NCBI GenBank assembly: GCA_026982255.1
Contig: JALSHL010000010.1
Coordinates: 1 to 33,930 of the forward strand
Origin: Paracoccaceae bacterium
GTDB taxonomy: Bacteria; Pseudomonadota; Alphaproteobacteria; Rhodobacterales; Rhodobacteraceae
Direction: 5' to 3'
Length of the DNA: 33,930 nt
In this document: positions 12,190 through 21,291 of the stretch, in pieces
How positions within the stretch are numbered: the stretch's first letter is position 1
Layout: each line of letters opens with the position of its first letter
Position numbers and translations under genes: made by a program
The notes under the pieces: model-generated
The model's input: only the letters and a program-made list of their open reading frames with translations
What the model was told of the DNA's origin: nothing
Database searches by the model: none

Positions 12190-12639
12190 TCAGTCCCCGA
12201 TCAGGCTGGCCAGCCGGTCGCGTTCCTCGTCGCTTAGTCCGTCATCCGGTTTTTCCGCCCTGCTTCGTCGCCGGATAAAACCGATCACACCGGCTCCGCC
12301 GATCAGGAACAGGATGGGGCCGGTAAACCACAGGATCGCATTGCGCAGGCTGAACTTGGGTTTCAGCAGGATAAACTCGCCATAGCGGTCAACGACGTAA
12401 TCCTCGACCTCCTGATCCGTATCGCCTGCCACCAGACGCTCGCGCACCAGCAAACGCAAATCGCGCGCAAGATCCGCGTTGGAATCGTCGATATTCTCGT
12501 TCTGGCAAACAAGACACCGAAGCCCCTTGGAAATCTCGCGGGCGCGCTCCTCCATAACCGGATCGTCCAGAATTTCGTCCGGCTCGACAGCAAACGCCGG
12601 CACGGCAAGCACAAGGAGCAGAAGCAGAAATCTCAGCAT
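12190..12639 (-). CDS. ccmH: Cytochrome c-type biogenesis protein CcmH
   Basis: MLRFLLLLLVLAVPAFAVEPDEILDDPVMEERAREISKGLRCLVCQNENIDDSNADLARDLR; CxxC motif RCLVCQN; start at 12639 immediately after ccmF. Confidence 0.95.
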   Translation of the reverse strand: MLRFLLLLLVLAVPAFAVEPDEILDDPVMEERAREISKGLRCLVCQNENIDDSNADLARDLRLLVRERLVAGDTDQEVEDYVVDRYGEFILLKPKFSLRNAILWFTGPILFLIGGAGVIGFIRRRSRAEKPDDGLSDEERDRLASLIGD

Positions 12640-12643
12640 ATCC

Positions 12644-14632
12644 CTACTCCGCCGGCACGGCTTCGACCGGTTTTCCTGCCGGTTTGTTGGCCGGTGCCGC
12701 AACACGATACCGCCGGTCCGACAGGCTCAGCAAACCACCGACGGCCATCACCAGCAGGCCGATCCACAGCCATGCGGTAAACGGCTTGATATAGCTGCGC
12801 ACGGCCCAGCTGCCGTCATCCTGTTTGTCACCGACCACGATGTAGAGGTCACGCAGCAGATTCTGCTGGATGCCGGCCTCGGTCGTCGGCATGCCCTCGA
12901 CCGGATATACCCGTTTTTCCGGCGACAGGCTGGCCACCAGTTTACCGTCCTCGAAAACGCTGAAATGCCCCCGCTGCGCGATATAGTTCGGCCCCTGGAC
13001 GGTTTCGACCCCGTCGAACAGCACCTCGTATTTCCCGAGGGGATAACGTTCGCCGGGATTGACCGTGCGGATATCCTCGGTTTCCAGTGCTGTCAGAACC
13101 GTGATTGCAAAGATCACGATCCCCAGACCGAAATGCGATACCATCTTCCCCCATTCGGAACGGGGGAAATTGCGGAAACGGCGCAGGCTCTCGCCAAGCG
13201 ACGCCCGCCCGAGCTTCGCCCGATAGGAAATATCGACAACTGCCCCGGCCGCGACCCAGAAGGCCAGCGCCAGACCGATGGGGGCCAGCATGCCCTCGCC
13301 GGTTTGCAGCGTCCACACCAGCGCCAGCAATACCACGGTCAGAATGACGACCCCTTGCAAGGGTTTCATGGTTTTTTTCAGCTTGCCCCGTTTCCACGGC
13401 ACCATCGAGCCGATCGGCAGCAGAATCGCCAGCAACACCATAAAGGGTGTGAAAGCCATGTCGAAGAACGGCGCGCCGACCGAAACCTTGGCGCCGGTAA
13501 AGGCCTCGGCGATCAACGGCCAGATTGTGCCCACAAAGACAACCGCGGCCGAGACCGCCAGCAACAGATTGTTCAGCACCAGCGCGCTTTCGCGACTGAC
13601 GACCCCGAACACCGCACTCGTTTTCAGCGTCGAGGCCCGAATCGCGAACAACGTCAGCGCCCCGCCGATAGTGATCAGGATAATTCCGAACACGAACATC
13701 CCGCGGGTCGGGTCGGTTGCAAAAGCATGCACCGAGGTCAGAACGCCGGACCGCACAATGAACGTCCCGATCAGGCTGAAGGAAAACGCCAGGATCGCCA
13801 GCAGGATGGTCCAGCTTTTGAGCGCGTTGCGTTTTTCGACCACAATCGCCGAATGCAACAGCGCCGTTGCCACCAGCCACGGCATGAAGCTGGAGTTTTC
13901 AACCGGATCCCAGAACCACCAGCCACCCCAGCCAAGCTCGTAGTAGGCCCACCAGCTGCCCAGACCGATTCCGATGGTCAGGAAAACCCAGGCGGCCAGC
14001 GTCCACGGACGCACCCAGCGGGCCCAGGCCGCGTCGACCTTGCCTTCCAGCAAGGCGGCAATGGCGAAGCTGAACGAAACCGAAAGCCCCACATAACCGA
14101 GGTAAAGGAACGGCGGATGGAACGCCAGGCCGAGATCCTGCAACAGCGGGTTCAACCCTTCACCGTCAATCGGCGGACGTGCCAGACGCAGGAACGGGTT
14201 GGAGGTGAACAGGATAAACGACAGGAACGAAACGCTGATCATTGCCTGAATGGACAACACGCGCGCCTTCAGGCTGGGCGGCAACCCCTTGCCGAACACA
14301 GCCACCATCGCCCCGAAAATCGCCAGAATGGTATTCCACATCAGCAGCGATCCCTCGTGATTCGCCCAGACACCGGTGATCTTGTAGATCATCGGCTTCG
14401 ACGAATGGGAATTGGCAGCAACGAGGCGAACCGAGAAGTCCGACGTGACAAACGCATACATCAACGCCGCGAAAGACAGCCCGACCAGCACCACCTGCAC
14501 CTGCGAGGCCGGCGTCCCGAACCGCATCCAGTCGGCCCAGCCCTTCTGTGCCCCGATCATGGGCACGATGGCCTGCAAAATCGCCACGCCGAAGGCCAGC
14601 ACGAGCGCGAAATGTCCGAGTTCAACAATCAT
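12644..14632 (-). CDS. ccmF: Heme lyase CcmF/NrfE family subunit
   Basis: Multi-TM; WAYYELGWGGWWFWDPVENSSFMPWLVATALLHS WWD motif; GVWANHEGSLLMW. Confidence 0.97.
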   Translation of the reverse strand: MIVELGHFALVLAFGVAILQAIVPMIGAQKGWADWMRFGTPASQVQVVLVGLSFAALMYAFVTSDFSVRLVAANSHSSKPMIYKITGVWANHEGSLLMWNTILAIFGAMVAVFGKGLPPSLKARVLSIQAMISVSFLSFILFTSNPFLRLARPPIDGEGLNPLLQDLGLAFHPPFLYLGYVGLSVSFSFAIAALLEGKVDAAWARWVRPWTLAAWVFLTIGIGLGSWWAYYELGWGGWWFWDPVENSSFMPWLVATALLHSAIVVEKRNALKSWTILLAILAFSFSLIGTFIVRSGVLTSVHAFATDPTRGMFVFGIILITIGGALTLFAIRASTLKTSAVFGVVSRESALVLNNLLLAVSAAVVFVGTIWPLIAEAFTGAKVSVGAPFFDMAFTPFMVLLAILLPIGSMVPWKRGKLKKTMKPLQGVVILTVVLLALVWTLQTGEGMLAPIGLALAFWVAAGAVVDISYRAKLGRASLGESLRRFRNFPRSEWGKMVSHFGLGIVIFAITVLTALETEDIRTVNPGERYPLGKYEVLFDGVETVQGPNYIAQRGHFSVFEDGKLVASLSPEKRVYPVEGMPTTEAGIQQNLLRDLYIVVGDKQDDGSWAVRSYIKPFTAWLWIGLLVMAVGGLLSLSDRRYRVAAPANKPAGKPVEAVPAE

Positions 14633-14750
14633 GTTACGAATCCCCTGTTATTCGACGGCGATCATACGCAGGGCCAAACCCATATTCAAATTGCATTTAC
14701 GTGATCGGCGCATTTGCCGCCCCTGCAGAATTCAGCGGGGCGACACACTG

Positions 14751-15266
14751 CTATTTTCTCATCCGCAGCGCGCGCCATTCCTCAAGCGCCGGATTTCCGT
14801 CAGCACGGAGCGGCGCTTCCCCCGCATTTTTCCCGGACAGGACCGTCGCCGGAAGCACAGGCGCGGCGCGACCTTCGCGGGCATAGTGCATTTCCCGTGC
14901 GCCGAAATAGAACGACACAACAGCCCCCAACAACCACCAGAGCGGCTCCGGCACATGCGCCAGCCCCTGCATCCGGCCGGCAAAGGCTTGCGGGTCAATC
15001 ATGGCAAAGACAAACAACCCCACCGTTCCCAATGCCATCACCGGTCGGGGCAAACGGTTCAATCCGTTGATCAGACTGTCGAACCACCCGCTTCCGGCCC
15101 GCCCGAATTCCGCGCTGTATTGCGCCAGAGAAGCCATCGACTGCGCCCGTGCGGCCAGTTCCGCCTTGGTTTTGTTGACGGTAAACACCTCGGCCACCCC
15201 CTCGACCGCGCCCCCCACATCGCGCGCCGCCGATCCGATGCCGAATATCCGTTCGATCACCCCCAT
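14751..15266 (-). CDS. Holin family protein, GTA_holin_3TM type
   Basis: MGVIERIFGIGSAARDVGGAVEGVAEVFTVNKTKAELAARAQSMASLAQYSAEF...SWFDSLINGLNRLPRPVMALGTVGLFVFAMIDP...LWWLLGAVVSFYFGAREMHY; overlaps the endolysin 3' end by 10 nt; GGAGGG Shine-Dalgarno within endolysin codons. Confidence 0.85.
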   Translation of the reverse strand: MGVIERIFGIGSAARDVGGAVEGVAEVFTVNKTKAELAARAQSMASLAQYSAEFGRAGSGWFDSLINGLNRLPRPVMALGTVGLFVFAMIDPQAFAGRMQGLAHVPEPLWWLLGAVVSFYFGAREMHYAREGRAAPVLPATVLSGKNAGEAPLRADGNPALEEWRALRMRK

Positions 15267-15868
15267 GCCGCAACCCTCCGCGCATGTTCTGCATCGCTCA
15301 GGTGAAAACGGGCCGAGATGAACTCCTCCGCCCGCGCAATCCAGCCCCCCTTGCCTCCGTCACGCCGCCGCGCGTATTTGCGCGAGGACGGCCGGCGGTC
15401 CGCCAGCCGGTAGTAGTAATTCCTCCGCTCGATCCCGTATGCATCCGCCAGATGCTCCGGCGCCACCCCGAGCGCCGCTTCCGCTGCACCGAAAGTCTGC
15501 GGCCCCAGCACGCCGTCCACCGCCACCGGAAACCCGAATTCCCCGAGCAACCGTTGCAAAATCGTGACCGCCGCGCTTCCGGCGTTCACATACATATCGA
15601 AAACCGTTGCCTGCAAAGCCTCGGGCAGCCGGTCGATTCCGGGCTTGTGAAAATACTCCTTTTTATAGATTTCCACCGCTTGCGCCCGTGTCAGGGCCCG
15701 CACATCGGCCACATCAACCGCACCGTTTTCGTCCAGATCAAGCCCCAGGCGCCGCATGGTGCCGAGCGTCACCCCGAAATTCGTTGCCCCGCCCGGATCC
15801 TCGGGGTCATTCACAAATCCCCCCTCGCGCCGCAAAATACCGACCACGATGTCATCAACAGATGCCAT
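15257..15868 (-). CDS. GH108 N-acetylmuramidase (holin-associated endolysin) with PG_binding_3-like C-terminal domain
   Basis: ILRREGGFVNDPEDPGGATNFGVTLGTMRRLG (GH108 EGG...DPGGATN.G motif), YKKEYFHKPGIDRLPEALQATVFDMYVNAG, GFPVAVDGVLGPQTFGAAEAA, RRNYYYRLADRRPSSRKYARG-like tail. Confidence 0.93.
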   Translation of the reverse strand: MASVDDIVVGILRREGGFVNDPEDPGGATNFGVTLGTMRRLGLDLDENGAVDVADVRALTRAQAVEIYKKEYFHKPGIDRLPEALQATVFDMYVNAGSAAVTILQRLLGEFGFPVAVDGVLGPQTFGAAEAALGVAPEHLADAYGIERRNYYYRLADRRPSSRKYARRRDGGKGGWIARAEEFISARFHLSDAEHARRVAAWG

Positions 15869-15916
15869 AGCGTATTCTCCTGTGATTTCGTCATAAAATA
15901 CAGGAAGAATACGCTA
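15868..15916 (-). promoter_or_regulatory. Long imperfect inverted repeat; predicted mRNA hairpin over the endolysin Shine-Dalgarno and start codon
   Basis: TAGCGTATTCTCCTGT (15868-15883) versus ACAGGAAGAATACGCTA (15900-15916): 16 bp with one bulged base, plus inner ATTT/AAAT pairing, 7-nt loop. Confidence 0.8.
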
Positions 15917-15922
15917 CAATTC

Positions 15923-15937
15923 CTAAAATTCGATTAA
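15923..15937 (-). promoter_or_regulatory. CtrA-like site, 7/8 match (TTAA-TCGAATT-TTAG on minus strand)
   Basis: Direct read, between ccmE stop and the endolysin hairpin. Confidence 0.4.
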
Positions 15938-15943
15938 AACCGG

Positions 15944-16399
15944 TCAGCTTTCCGGTGCGGCATTCGGATCCACATATATGCCCTGTTCCTTGAGGGCGTC
16001 CACGACCTCTTTCGGCATATAATCCTCGTCATGCTTGGCCAGAACCTCGCTGGCGACGAATACCCCGTTCTCCAGCTTGCCGGTGGCTACCATGCCCTGC
16101 CCCTCGCCGAACAGATCCGGCAGGATACCCTTGAAGGTCACGGGAATGGTTTCATTGCCATCGGTCACACTGAAACGGACCGTCTCGGATTCCCCGCGCA
16201 CGACCGAGCCCTCTTCGACCAGACCGCCAATACGGAACCTCTCCCTCGGGGAAGGCGGATCCTCGACGACCTGCGTCGGCGAACGGAAAAACTCGATCCC
16301 GTCTTTCATTGCATAGCCGATAATTACGCTGGCCGAGACCAGTAGCACCAGCCCGATAAGAACGAGCCGTATACGCCGTTTTTTCTTGAGTCCTGCCAT
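15944..16399 (-). CDS. ccmE: Cytochrome c maturation protein CcmE (heme chaperone)
   Basis: MAGLKKKRRIRLVLIGLVLLVSASVIIGYAMKDGIEFFRSP...RFRIGGLVEEGSVVR...VLAKHDEDYMPKEV with heme-binding HDExY motif. Confidence 0.97.
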   Translation of the reverse strand: MAGLKKKRRIRLVLIGLVLLVSASVIIGYAMKDGIEFFRSPTQVVEDPPSPRERFRIGGLVEEGSVVRGESETVRFSVTDGNETIPVTFKGILPDLFGEGQGMVATGKLENGVFVASEVLAKHDEDYMPKEVVDALKEQGIYVDPNAAPES

Positions 16400-16422
16400 G
16401 GGTCCCCTCCTGTTAGCCCGCT

Positions 16423-17286
16423 TTATATAGGCTTTATATCCGCATTGTTAAGGGGCCGAAGCGCCGCACGTCGCGAAATAAGTTCCGCATTCAGCTCCGC
16501 CCCGAAAATCACCGCCACACCGGACAGATAGAAAAACACCAGCGTGATAATCACCCCCGCCAGTGTGCCATAGGTAATCGCATAGGTCGGTGTCAGCGTC
16601 AGGTAATAGGAAAACACCATCGCCCCCGCAACCCAGCTCGTTACCGTCACCAGCACCCCGGGCCAGAGCCGCAGCCCCTTCATCCGGTGGCTCGGCAAAA
16701 ACCGGTGCATGAGCAGCAGGAACAGCACAAACACCAGAACTCCCAGAACGAAGCTCACCGCCACCGCGGCGCCGCTCACCCGGATATGGGACCAGTTTTC
16801 CGCAATCCGCAGCAAAATCGGCGCGAAAATGATCGAAACACCCAAAACCGCCGCAACCACCGCCCCCAGAAACACAAAGGCAATCGCCCGCAGTCGCCGC
16901 GCGATATAGTGCCGCTTGCCTTCGCCGCCATAAGCACGGTCAAACGCCACCCGGAATGCCTCGAAGGCCGAGGACGCCAGCCAGATCGCCCCTATGATCG
17001 AGACAGTCAGATACCGGCCGCCGCGTTCCCGCATCACCTCGCGCAGCACAGGCTCCAAAGTTTCGGCAATGTTTTCAGGTGCATAGCGAAACAACGCCTC
17101 GATCGCCTCGCCGCCATATTGCCGCCCCAGCACCAGACCGGTCAGCGAAGTGGCAAAAATCAGGAAGGGAAAAACCGACAGCAACCCCGAAAAGGCGATA
17201 TAGCCTGCCATGGCAATGCCGTCGTCCGCGACAAACCGGCGATAGCTGGCCAGAAGAACCGAAAATATCGCCCGAAGCCGGTTCAC
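16423..17286 (-). CDS. YihY/BrkB family inner membrane protein
   Basis: [29 protein letters not shown], multi-[37 protein letters not shown]. Confidence 0.93.
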   Translation of the reverse strand: MNRLRAIFSVLLASYRRFVADDGIAMAGYIAFSGLLSVFPFLIFATSLTGLVLGRQYGGEAIEALFRYAPENIAETLEPVLREVMRERGGRYLTVSIIGAIWLASSAFEAFRVAFDRAYGGEGKRHYIARRLRAIAFVFLGAVVAAVLGVSIIFAPILLRIAENWSHIRVSGAAVAVSFVLGVLVFVLFLLLMHRFLPSHRMKGLRLWPGVLVTVTSWVAGAMVFSYYLTLTPTYAITYGTLAGVIITLVFFYLSGVAVIFGAELNAELISRRAALRPLNNADIKPI

Positions 17287-18314
17287 GGAAACAGCGGTGC
17301 CTGCTCCAGCCCCGTGGTTTCGGGCAGCCCGAGCATCAGGTTGGCGTTCTGGATCGCCTGACCGGAGGAGCCTTTGGTCAGGTTGTCGAGCGCCGCAAAC
17401 ACCCTGACATGCCCGTCCACACGGTCCGCCACCACGCCGATATGGCAGAAATTCGAGCCGCGCACATGCCGCGTCGCCGGTGCCTCGCCCATGGGCAGAA
17501 CCACAATAAATGGTTCGTTTTCATATGCTTGCGCAAGGGCCGCATGGATTTCATCCGCATCCCCCTTCACATGCACCGTCGCCAGAATACCGCGGTTGGC
17601 CGGCATTAAATGGGGGGTAAAGATTACCCTGACCTCCTGCCCCGCATCCTTGGAAAACTCCTGATCGAACTCGGCGGTATGGCGATGCACCGGCAGACCG
17701 TAGGGATGCGTGCCCTCGGATACCTCGGAATGCAACATCGCCTCTTTTGCCGCGCGTCCGGCGCCGGAAACACCGCAGAACATGTCGATAATGATGCCCT
17801 CGGGATCGATCACACCGGCCCGCAACAGGGGCCGCAAGGCAAACTGTCCCGTCGCCGCATTGCAACCGGTCCCCGCCACCAGCCGCGCGGATTTGATCTG
17901 CTCCCGATAGAACTCGGTCAGGCCATACACCGCCTCTTTCTGCATTTCCGGCGCGTAATGCGGATGCCCATACCATTTTTCGTATTCGGCAGGGTCCTCC
18001 AGCCGGAAATCCGCCGAAATATCGACGATTTTCAGGTTTTTCGGCAAATCCCTGACGATTTCCTGCGTCATGGCGTGCGGCAGGGCGCAAAACACCAGAT
18101 CGACGGCGGAAAAGTCCACATCCTCGATCCGGCACAGTTGCGGCAGCTCCAGATGGCGCAGATGCGGAAATACCTGCCCCATGCTCTGCCCCACCTTGCG
18201 GTCTGCGGTCAGGGCCACGACCTCCATATGCGGATGCAGGGCAATCAGACGCACCAGTTCCGCCCCCGTATAGCCCGAAGCCCCGAGAATGGCGATTTTA
18301 TGCGTCCTGGTCAT
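17283..18314 (-). CDS. argC: N-acetyl-gamma-glutamyl-phosphate reductase ArgC
   Basis: [47 protein letters not shown]; start chosen at ATG 18314. Confidence 0.95.
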   Translation of the reverse strand: MTRTHKIAILGASGYTGAELVRLIALHPHMEVVALTADRKVGQSMGQVFPHLRHLELPQLCRIEDVDFSAVDLVFCALPHAMTQEIVRDLPKNLKIVDISADFRLEDPAEYEKWYGHPHYAPEMQKEAVYGLTEFYREQIKSARLVAGTGCNAATGQFALRPLLRAGVIDPEGIIIDMFCGVSGAGRAAKEAMLHSEVSEGTHPYGLPVHRHTAEFDQEFSKDAGQEVRVIFTPHLMPANRGILATVHVKGDADEIHAALAQAYENEPFIVVLPMGEAPATRHVRGSNFCHIGVVADRVDGHVRVFAALDNLTKGSSGQAIQNANLMLGLPETTGLEQAPLFP

Positions 18315-18365
18315 GGTTTTCTCCGTTGTTTGCCCCGCTTTAGGCGAAATCGTCACGGCAATCAA

Positions 18366-19175
18366 TCAGGCAGCGGTAAAAGGCACCGGATGACCCAGAA
18401 ACAGCTCGGCGCGCCGCGATGTCTGGGCCGGATTGCCGCTGGTCAGATAGACCACATCGCCCGCCTGCGCAAACCGCGGATGTCGTTGCAGATAGTCCAC
18501 CAGACTGTCCGCCACGATCTCCGGTTGCGAGACCAGCCGCGTCCTGTTCGGCAAAGCAGCGCGGAACCGGTCCTCCATCAGCGGGTAATGTGTGCAGCCC
18601 AGAACGGCCGATTGCGGCTCCGGCAGGCGTTCCAGCAGGCTTGCCACATGTGCATCCACCAGCGCCTCGGCCCCGACCATATCGCCCGCCTCGATCGCAT
18701 CAACCAGCCCGACGCAGGCCTCGGCCACAACTTCCACGTCACGGGCGCGAAATTTCAGTTCGCGGGCAAAAGCCCCGCTTTCCACAGTCGCCGGCGTGGC
18801 AAAAAGCGCCACATTACGCAGCCCTGTATGGGTCGGCGGCGTGTTATCGCCCCAGTCGCGGCTGGTCAGTTCCTCGATCACCGGCACGAACACCCCCAGA
18901 ACGCGGCGGTCCCCCTGCAACCAGTCCACCTGCAAATCATGCAGCGCGACGGCCGAAGCGGTATTGCAGGCCAGCACCACCAGATCGCAACCGGCATCGA
19001 ACAGCCGTTGCACTCCTTTGCGGGTAATGTCATGGATTTCCGCCGCCGGTCGCCCGCCAATCGGCGCATTGGCGTTGTCGCCGAAATAGACGAAGGCCTG
19101 CTCCGGCAGCCTGTCACGAAATGCCTGCAAAACCGTCAGCCCGCCGAGGCCGCTGTCAAAAACCCCGATCGCCAT
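18366..19175 (-). CDS. murI: Glutamate racemase MurI
   Basis: IGVFDSGLGGLTVLQAF; YFGDNANAPIGGR; VVLACNTASA; VLGCTHYPLM. Confidence 0.94.
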   Translation of the reverse strand: MAIGVFDSGLGGLTVLQAFRDRLPEQAFVYFGDNANAPIGGRPAAEIHDITRKGVQRLFDAGCDLVVLACNTASAVALHDLQVDWLQGDRRVLGVFVPVIEELTSRDWGDNTPPTHTGLRNVALFATPATVESGAFARELKFRARDVEVVAEACVGLVDAIEAGDMVGAEALVDAHVASLLERLPEPQSAVLGCTHYPLMEDRFRAALPNRTRLVSQPEIVADSLVDYLQRHPRFAQAGDVVYLTSGNPAQTSRRAELFLGHPVPFTAA

Positions 19176-19205
19176 CCGTTTTGCCTCTCTGTCTTGGGCG
19201 CAGAC

Positions 19206-20066
19206 CTAAAAATCTTTGCCGTATTCGTCGTATTTCACCGGCTTGGGTGAAAGAGCATAGGTTTTGGTGCGCAGGAAATCCATCATAGCCTTGGGATCTT
19301 TCACATACGCATCCAGTGCATCCTGATCCAGCGGCTCGCCAATGGCAACCCTGACGGGACGGTTCAGGCGGCGTTTGAACTCACTGATCAACAGGGCGGT
19401 GCGCACGGTCTTGTTGTAATGGCCGACGACCTGGAAGCGCCGCGAATTATGCCCCTCGAAGAACATCGGCACCACCGTCGCCCCCGATTTGGCAATCATC
19501 TTGGCCGAGAACGTCCGCCACACCGGATCCATCGGAAAGCCCAGCGGGCGTTGCGGCGAGGAAACCGAACCGCCCGGGAAAATCCCGACAGCGCCACCCT
19601 GCCCCAGATACTCCAGCGCCTTCTTGCGGGTCTGCAGGTTGAGGGCAACAGCCTCGCGCGTTTCATCGAAACTGATCGGCAGGATATGATCGCTGATGTC
19701 GTTGGCCTTGGAGAACACCCGATGCGCCAGAATGCGGAAATCGCCGCGGGTCTGCGACAGGATATGCCCCATCATCAACCCGTCCAGAATACCGTAGGGG
19801 TGGTTCGACAGCACCACCAGCGGCCCCTCGCGCGGGATATTGTCGAGCGAGCCGGACATGACATCGAGCCGCAACCGATACCGTTCGGTCATCGCATCCC
19901 AGAAATTGCGGCCGGCCTGCAACTCCTCGTCAATGCCGCGCAGACGCCGGATCACCTTCAACCGTCCTGTCGCATTCTCCAGCGAGCGGATGAACACCCG
20001 CTTGCGCAGGCTCTTGGCCGTGCTGGAATAACTGACATCGCGAACGGCCGAGCGATTGAGGCCCAT
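19206..20066 (-). CDS. Lysophospholipid acyltransferase (LPLAT) family protein
   Basis: VVLSNHPYGILDGLMM, AVGIFPGGSVSSPQ, GATVVPMFFEGHNSR acyltransferase motifs. Confidence 0.87.
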   Translation of the reverse strand: MGLNRSAVRDVSYSSTAKSLRKRVFIRSLENATGRLKVIRRLRGIDEELQAGRNFWDAMTERYRLRLDVMSGSLDNIPREGPLVVLSNHPYGILDGLMMGHILSQTRGDFRILAHRVFSKANDISDHILPISFDETREAVALNLQTRKKALEYLGQGGAVGIFPGGSVSSPQRPLGFPMDPVWRTFSAKMIAKSGATVVPMFFEGHNSRRFQVVGHYNKTVRTALLISEFKRRLNRPVRVAIGEPLDQDALDAYVKDPKAMMDFLRTKTYALSPKPVKYDEYGKDF

Positions 20067-20261
20067 TGTCTGCTCCTTGTCTTGCGTGAACTTTACCTAT
20101 GGTCAGCTAAGGCATTTCCACCCGGATTACCAGAGGATTACCGTCGCTGTCCTGCCCGTAGCACATAACACACCCTGTTGGCATCGCAAATATCCTTCTG
20201 CGTCGCAGCGACAACTCCGTTCCGGTGGCCGGCGCAGGTATCACGACGATGCAAAACAGAA

Positions 20262-20288
20262 AAGGGCCGCAACAGGTGCAGCCCTTTC
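20262..20288 (-). terminator. Rho-independent terminator downstream of rpsI
   Basis: Minus strand AAAGGGCTGCA-CCTGT-TGCGGCCCTTT (one G.U) followed by T-rich TTTTCTGTTTT. Confidence 0.8.
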
Positions 20289-20311
20289 CGGATAGTGCGG
20301 TAACAAACGGC

Positions 20312-20800
20312 CTAGCGTTTGGAGAACTGGAAGCTCCGGCGTGCCTTGCGTTTACCGTATTTCTTGCGCTCGACCACGCGGCTGTCGCGGGTCAGGAAGC
20401 CGGCGGCCTTCAGCGGACCACGCAGGGACGGCTCATACAGCTGCAGCGCCTTGGAAATACCGTGCTTGACCGCACCGGCCTGACCGGAGAGGCCACCCCC
20501 CTTGACGGTTGCCATTACGTCGAACTCGCCGGTAACACCGGCAACCTCGAAGGGCTGGCGCAGGATCATCTGCAGAACCGGACGGGCGAAATACTTGTCC
20601 ATATCCTTGCCGTTGACGGTTACCTTGCCGGAACCGGGCTTGATCCAGACGCGGGCAACCGCATCCTTGCGTTTGCCGGTGGCATAGGAGCGGCCCAGTT
20701 CGTCACGCACCGGCTCGCGCGGGGCGGCCGTTTCCTCGACGGGGGCTTCCGCGACGACAGCTTCTTTCAGGTCGTCGAGTGTTTTGATATCGTCACTCAT
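20312..20800 (-). CDS. rpsI: 30S ribosomal protein S9
   Basis: [33 protein letters not shown] ... [10 protein letters not shown]-terminus. Confidence 0.98.
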   Translation of the reverse strand: MSDDIKTLDDLKEAVVAEAPVEETAAPREPVRDELGRSYATGKRKDAVARVWIKPGSGKVTVNGKDMDKYFARPVLQMILRQPFEVAGVTGEFDVMATVKGGGLSGQAGAVKHGISKALQLYEPSLRGPLKAAGFLTRDSRVVERKKYGKRKARRSFQFSKR

Positions 20801-20802
20801 GT

Positions 20803-21267
20803 TTATGCACTCCGCGTGTTTTTCGGGTTCATGGCCTTGACGTCCAGAACTTCGGGGTTTTGGGCTTCATGCGGATGCTCGGCACCTGCATAGACGCGAA
20901 GGTTGGTCATCTGCTGCCGGGACAGCGGGCCACCGGGCAGCATGCGCTGGATGGCCTTGGTGATCACACGCTCGGGGTGCTTCCCTTCGAGAATATCGCC
21001 TGCGGTGCGGAATTTGATCCCGCCCGGATGGCCGGTGTGCCAGTAGTAACGCTTGTCGGCGCGTTTGTTACCGGTCATCTGCACTTTTTCAGCGTTGATG
21101 ATGATAACATTGTCGCCCATGTCCATGTGCGGGGTAAAGGTCGCCTTGTGCTTGCCGCGCAGGCGCATGGCAACGATGCTGGCAAGACGGCCCAGAACAA
21201 CGCCCTCGGCGTCGATCAGGATCCATTTCTTGTCAATATCGGCCGGTTTGGCAGAATATGTTTTCAT
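20803..21267 (-). CDS. rplM: 50S ribosomal protein L13
   Basis: [62 protein letters not shown]. Confidence 0.98.
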   Translation of the reverse strand: MKTYSAKPADIDKKWILIDAEGVVLGRLASIVAMRLRGKHKATFTPHMDMGDNVIIINAEKVQMTGNKRADKRYYWHTGHPGGIKFRTAGDILEGKHPERVITKAIQRMLPGGPLSRQQMTNLRVYAGAEHPHEAQNPEVLDVKAMNPKNTRSA

Positions 21268-21291
21268 TTTCTCGATCCGTTTCGGAGTTGG

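Noticed and set aside
12479-14704. 741-codon plus-strand ORF antisense to ccmF/ccmH
   Set aside because: Shadow ORF; composition is Arg/Gln/His-rich and ccmF on the other strand is unambiguous.
14751-15868. Prophage remnant as explanation for holin and endolysin
   Set aside because: No integrase, capsid, tail, att-like repeat or other phage gene is present, and the two genes are tightly packed in the ccm operon. A GTA-type lysis pair fits better, though an ancient phage origin is not excluded.
17610-19250. 546-codon plus-strand ORF antisense to argC and murI
   Set aside because: Shadow ORF; both sense genes are clear.
20067-20261. Possible small gene or ncRNA between rpsI terminator and the acyltransferase
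   Set aside because: The short ORF (20056-20295) has no convincing start signal or domain, and no promoter or structured RNA could be supported by eye beyond the rpsI terminator.
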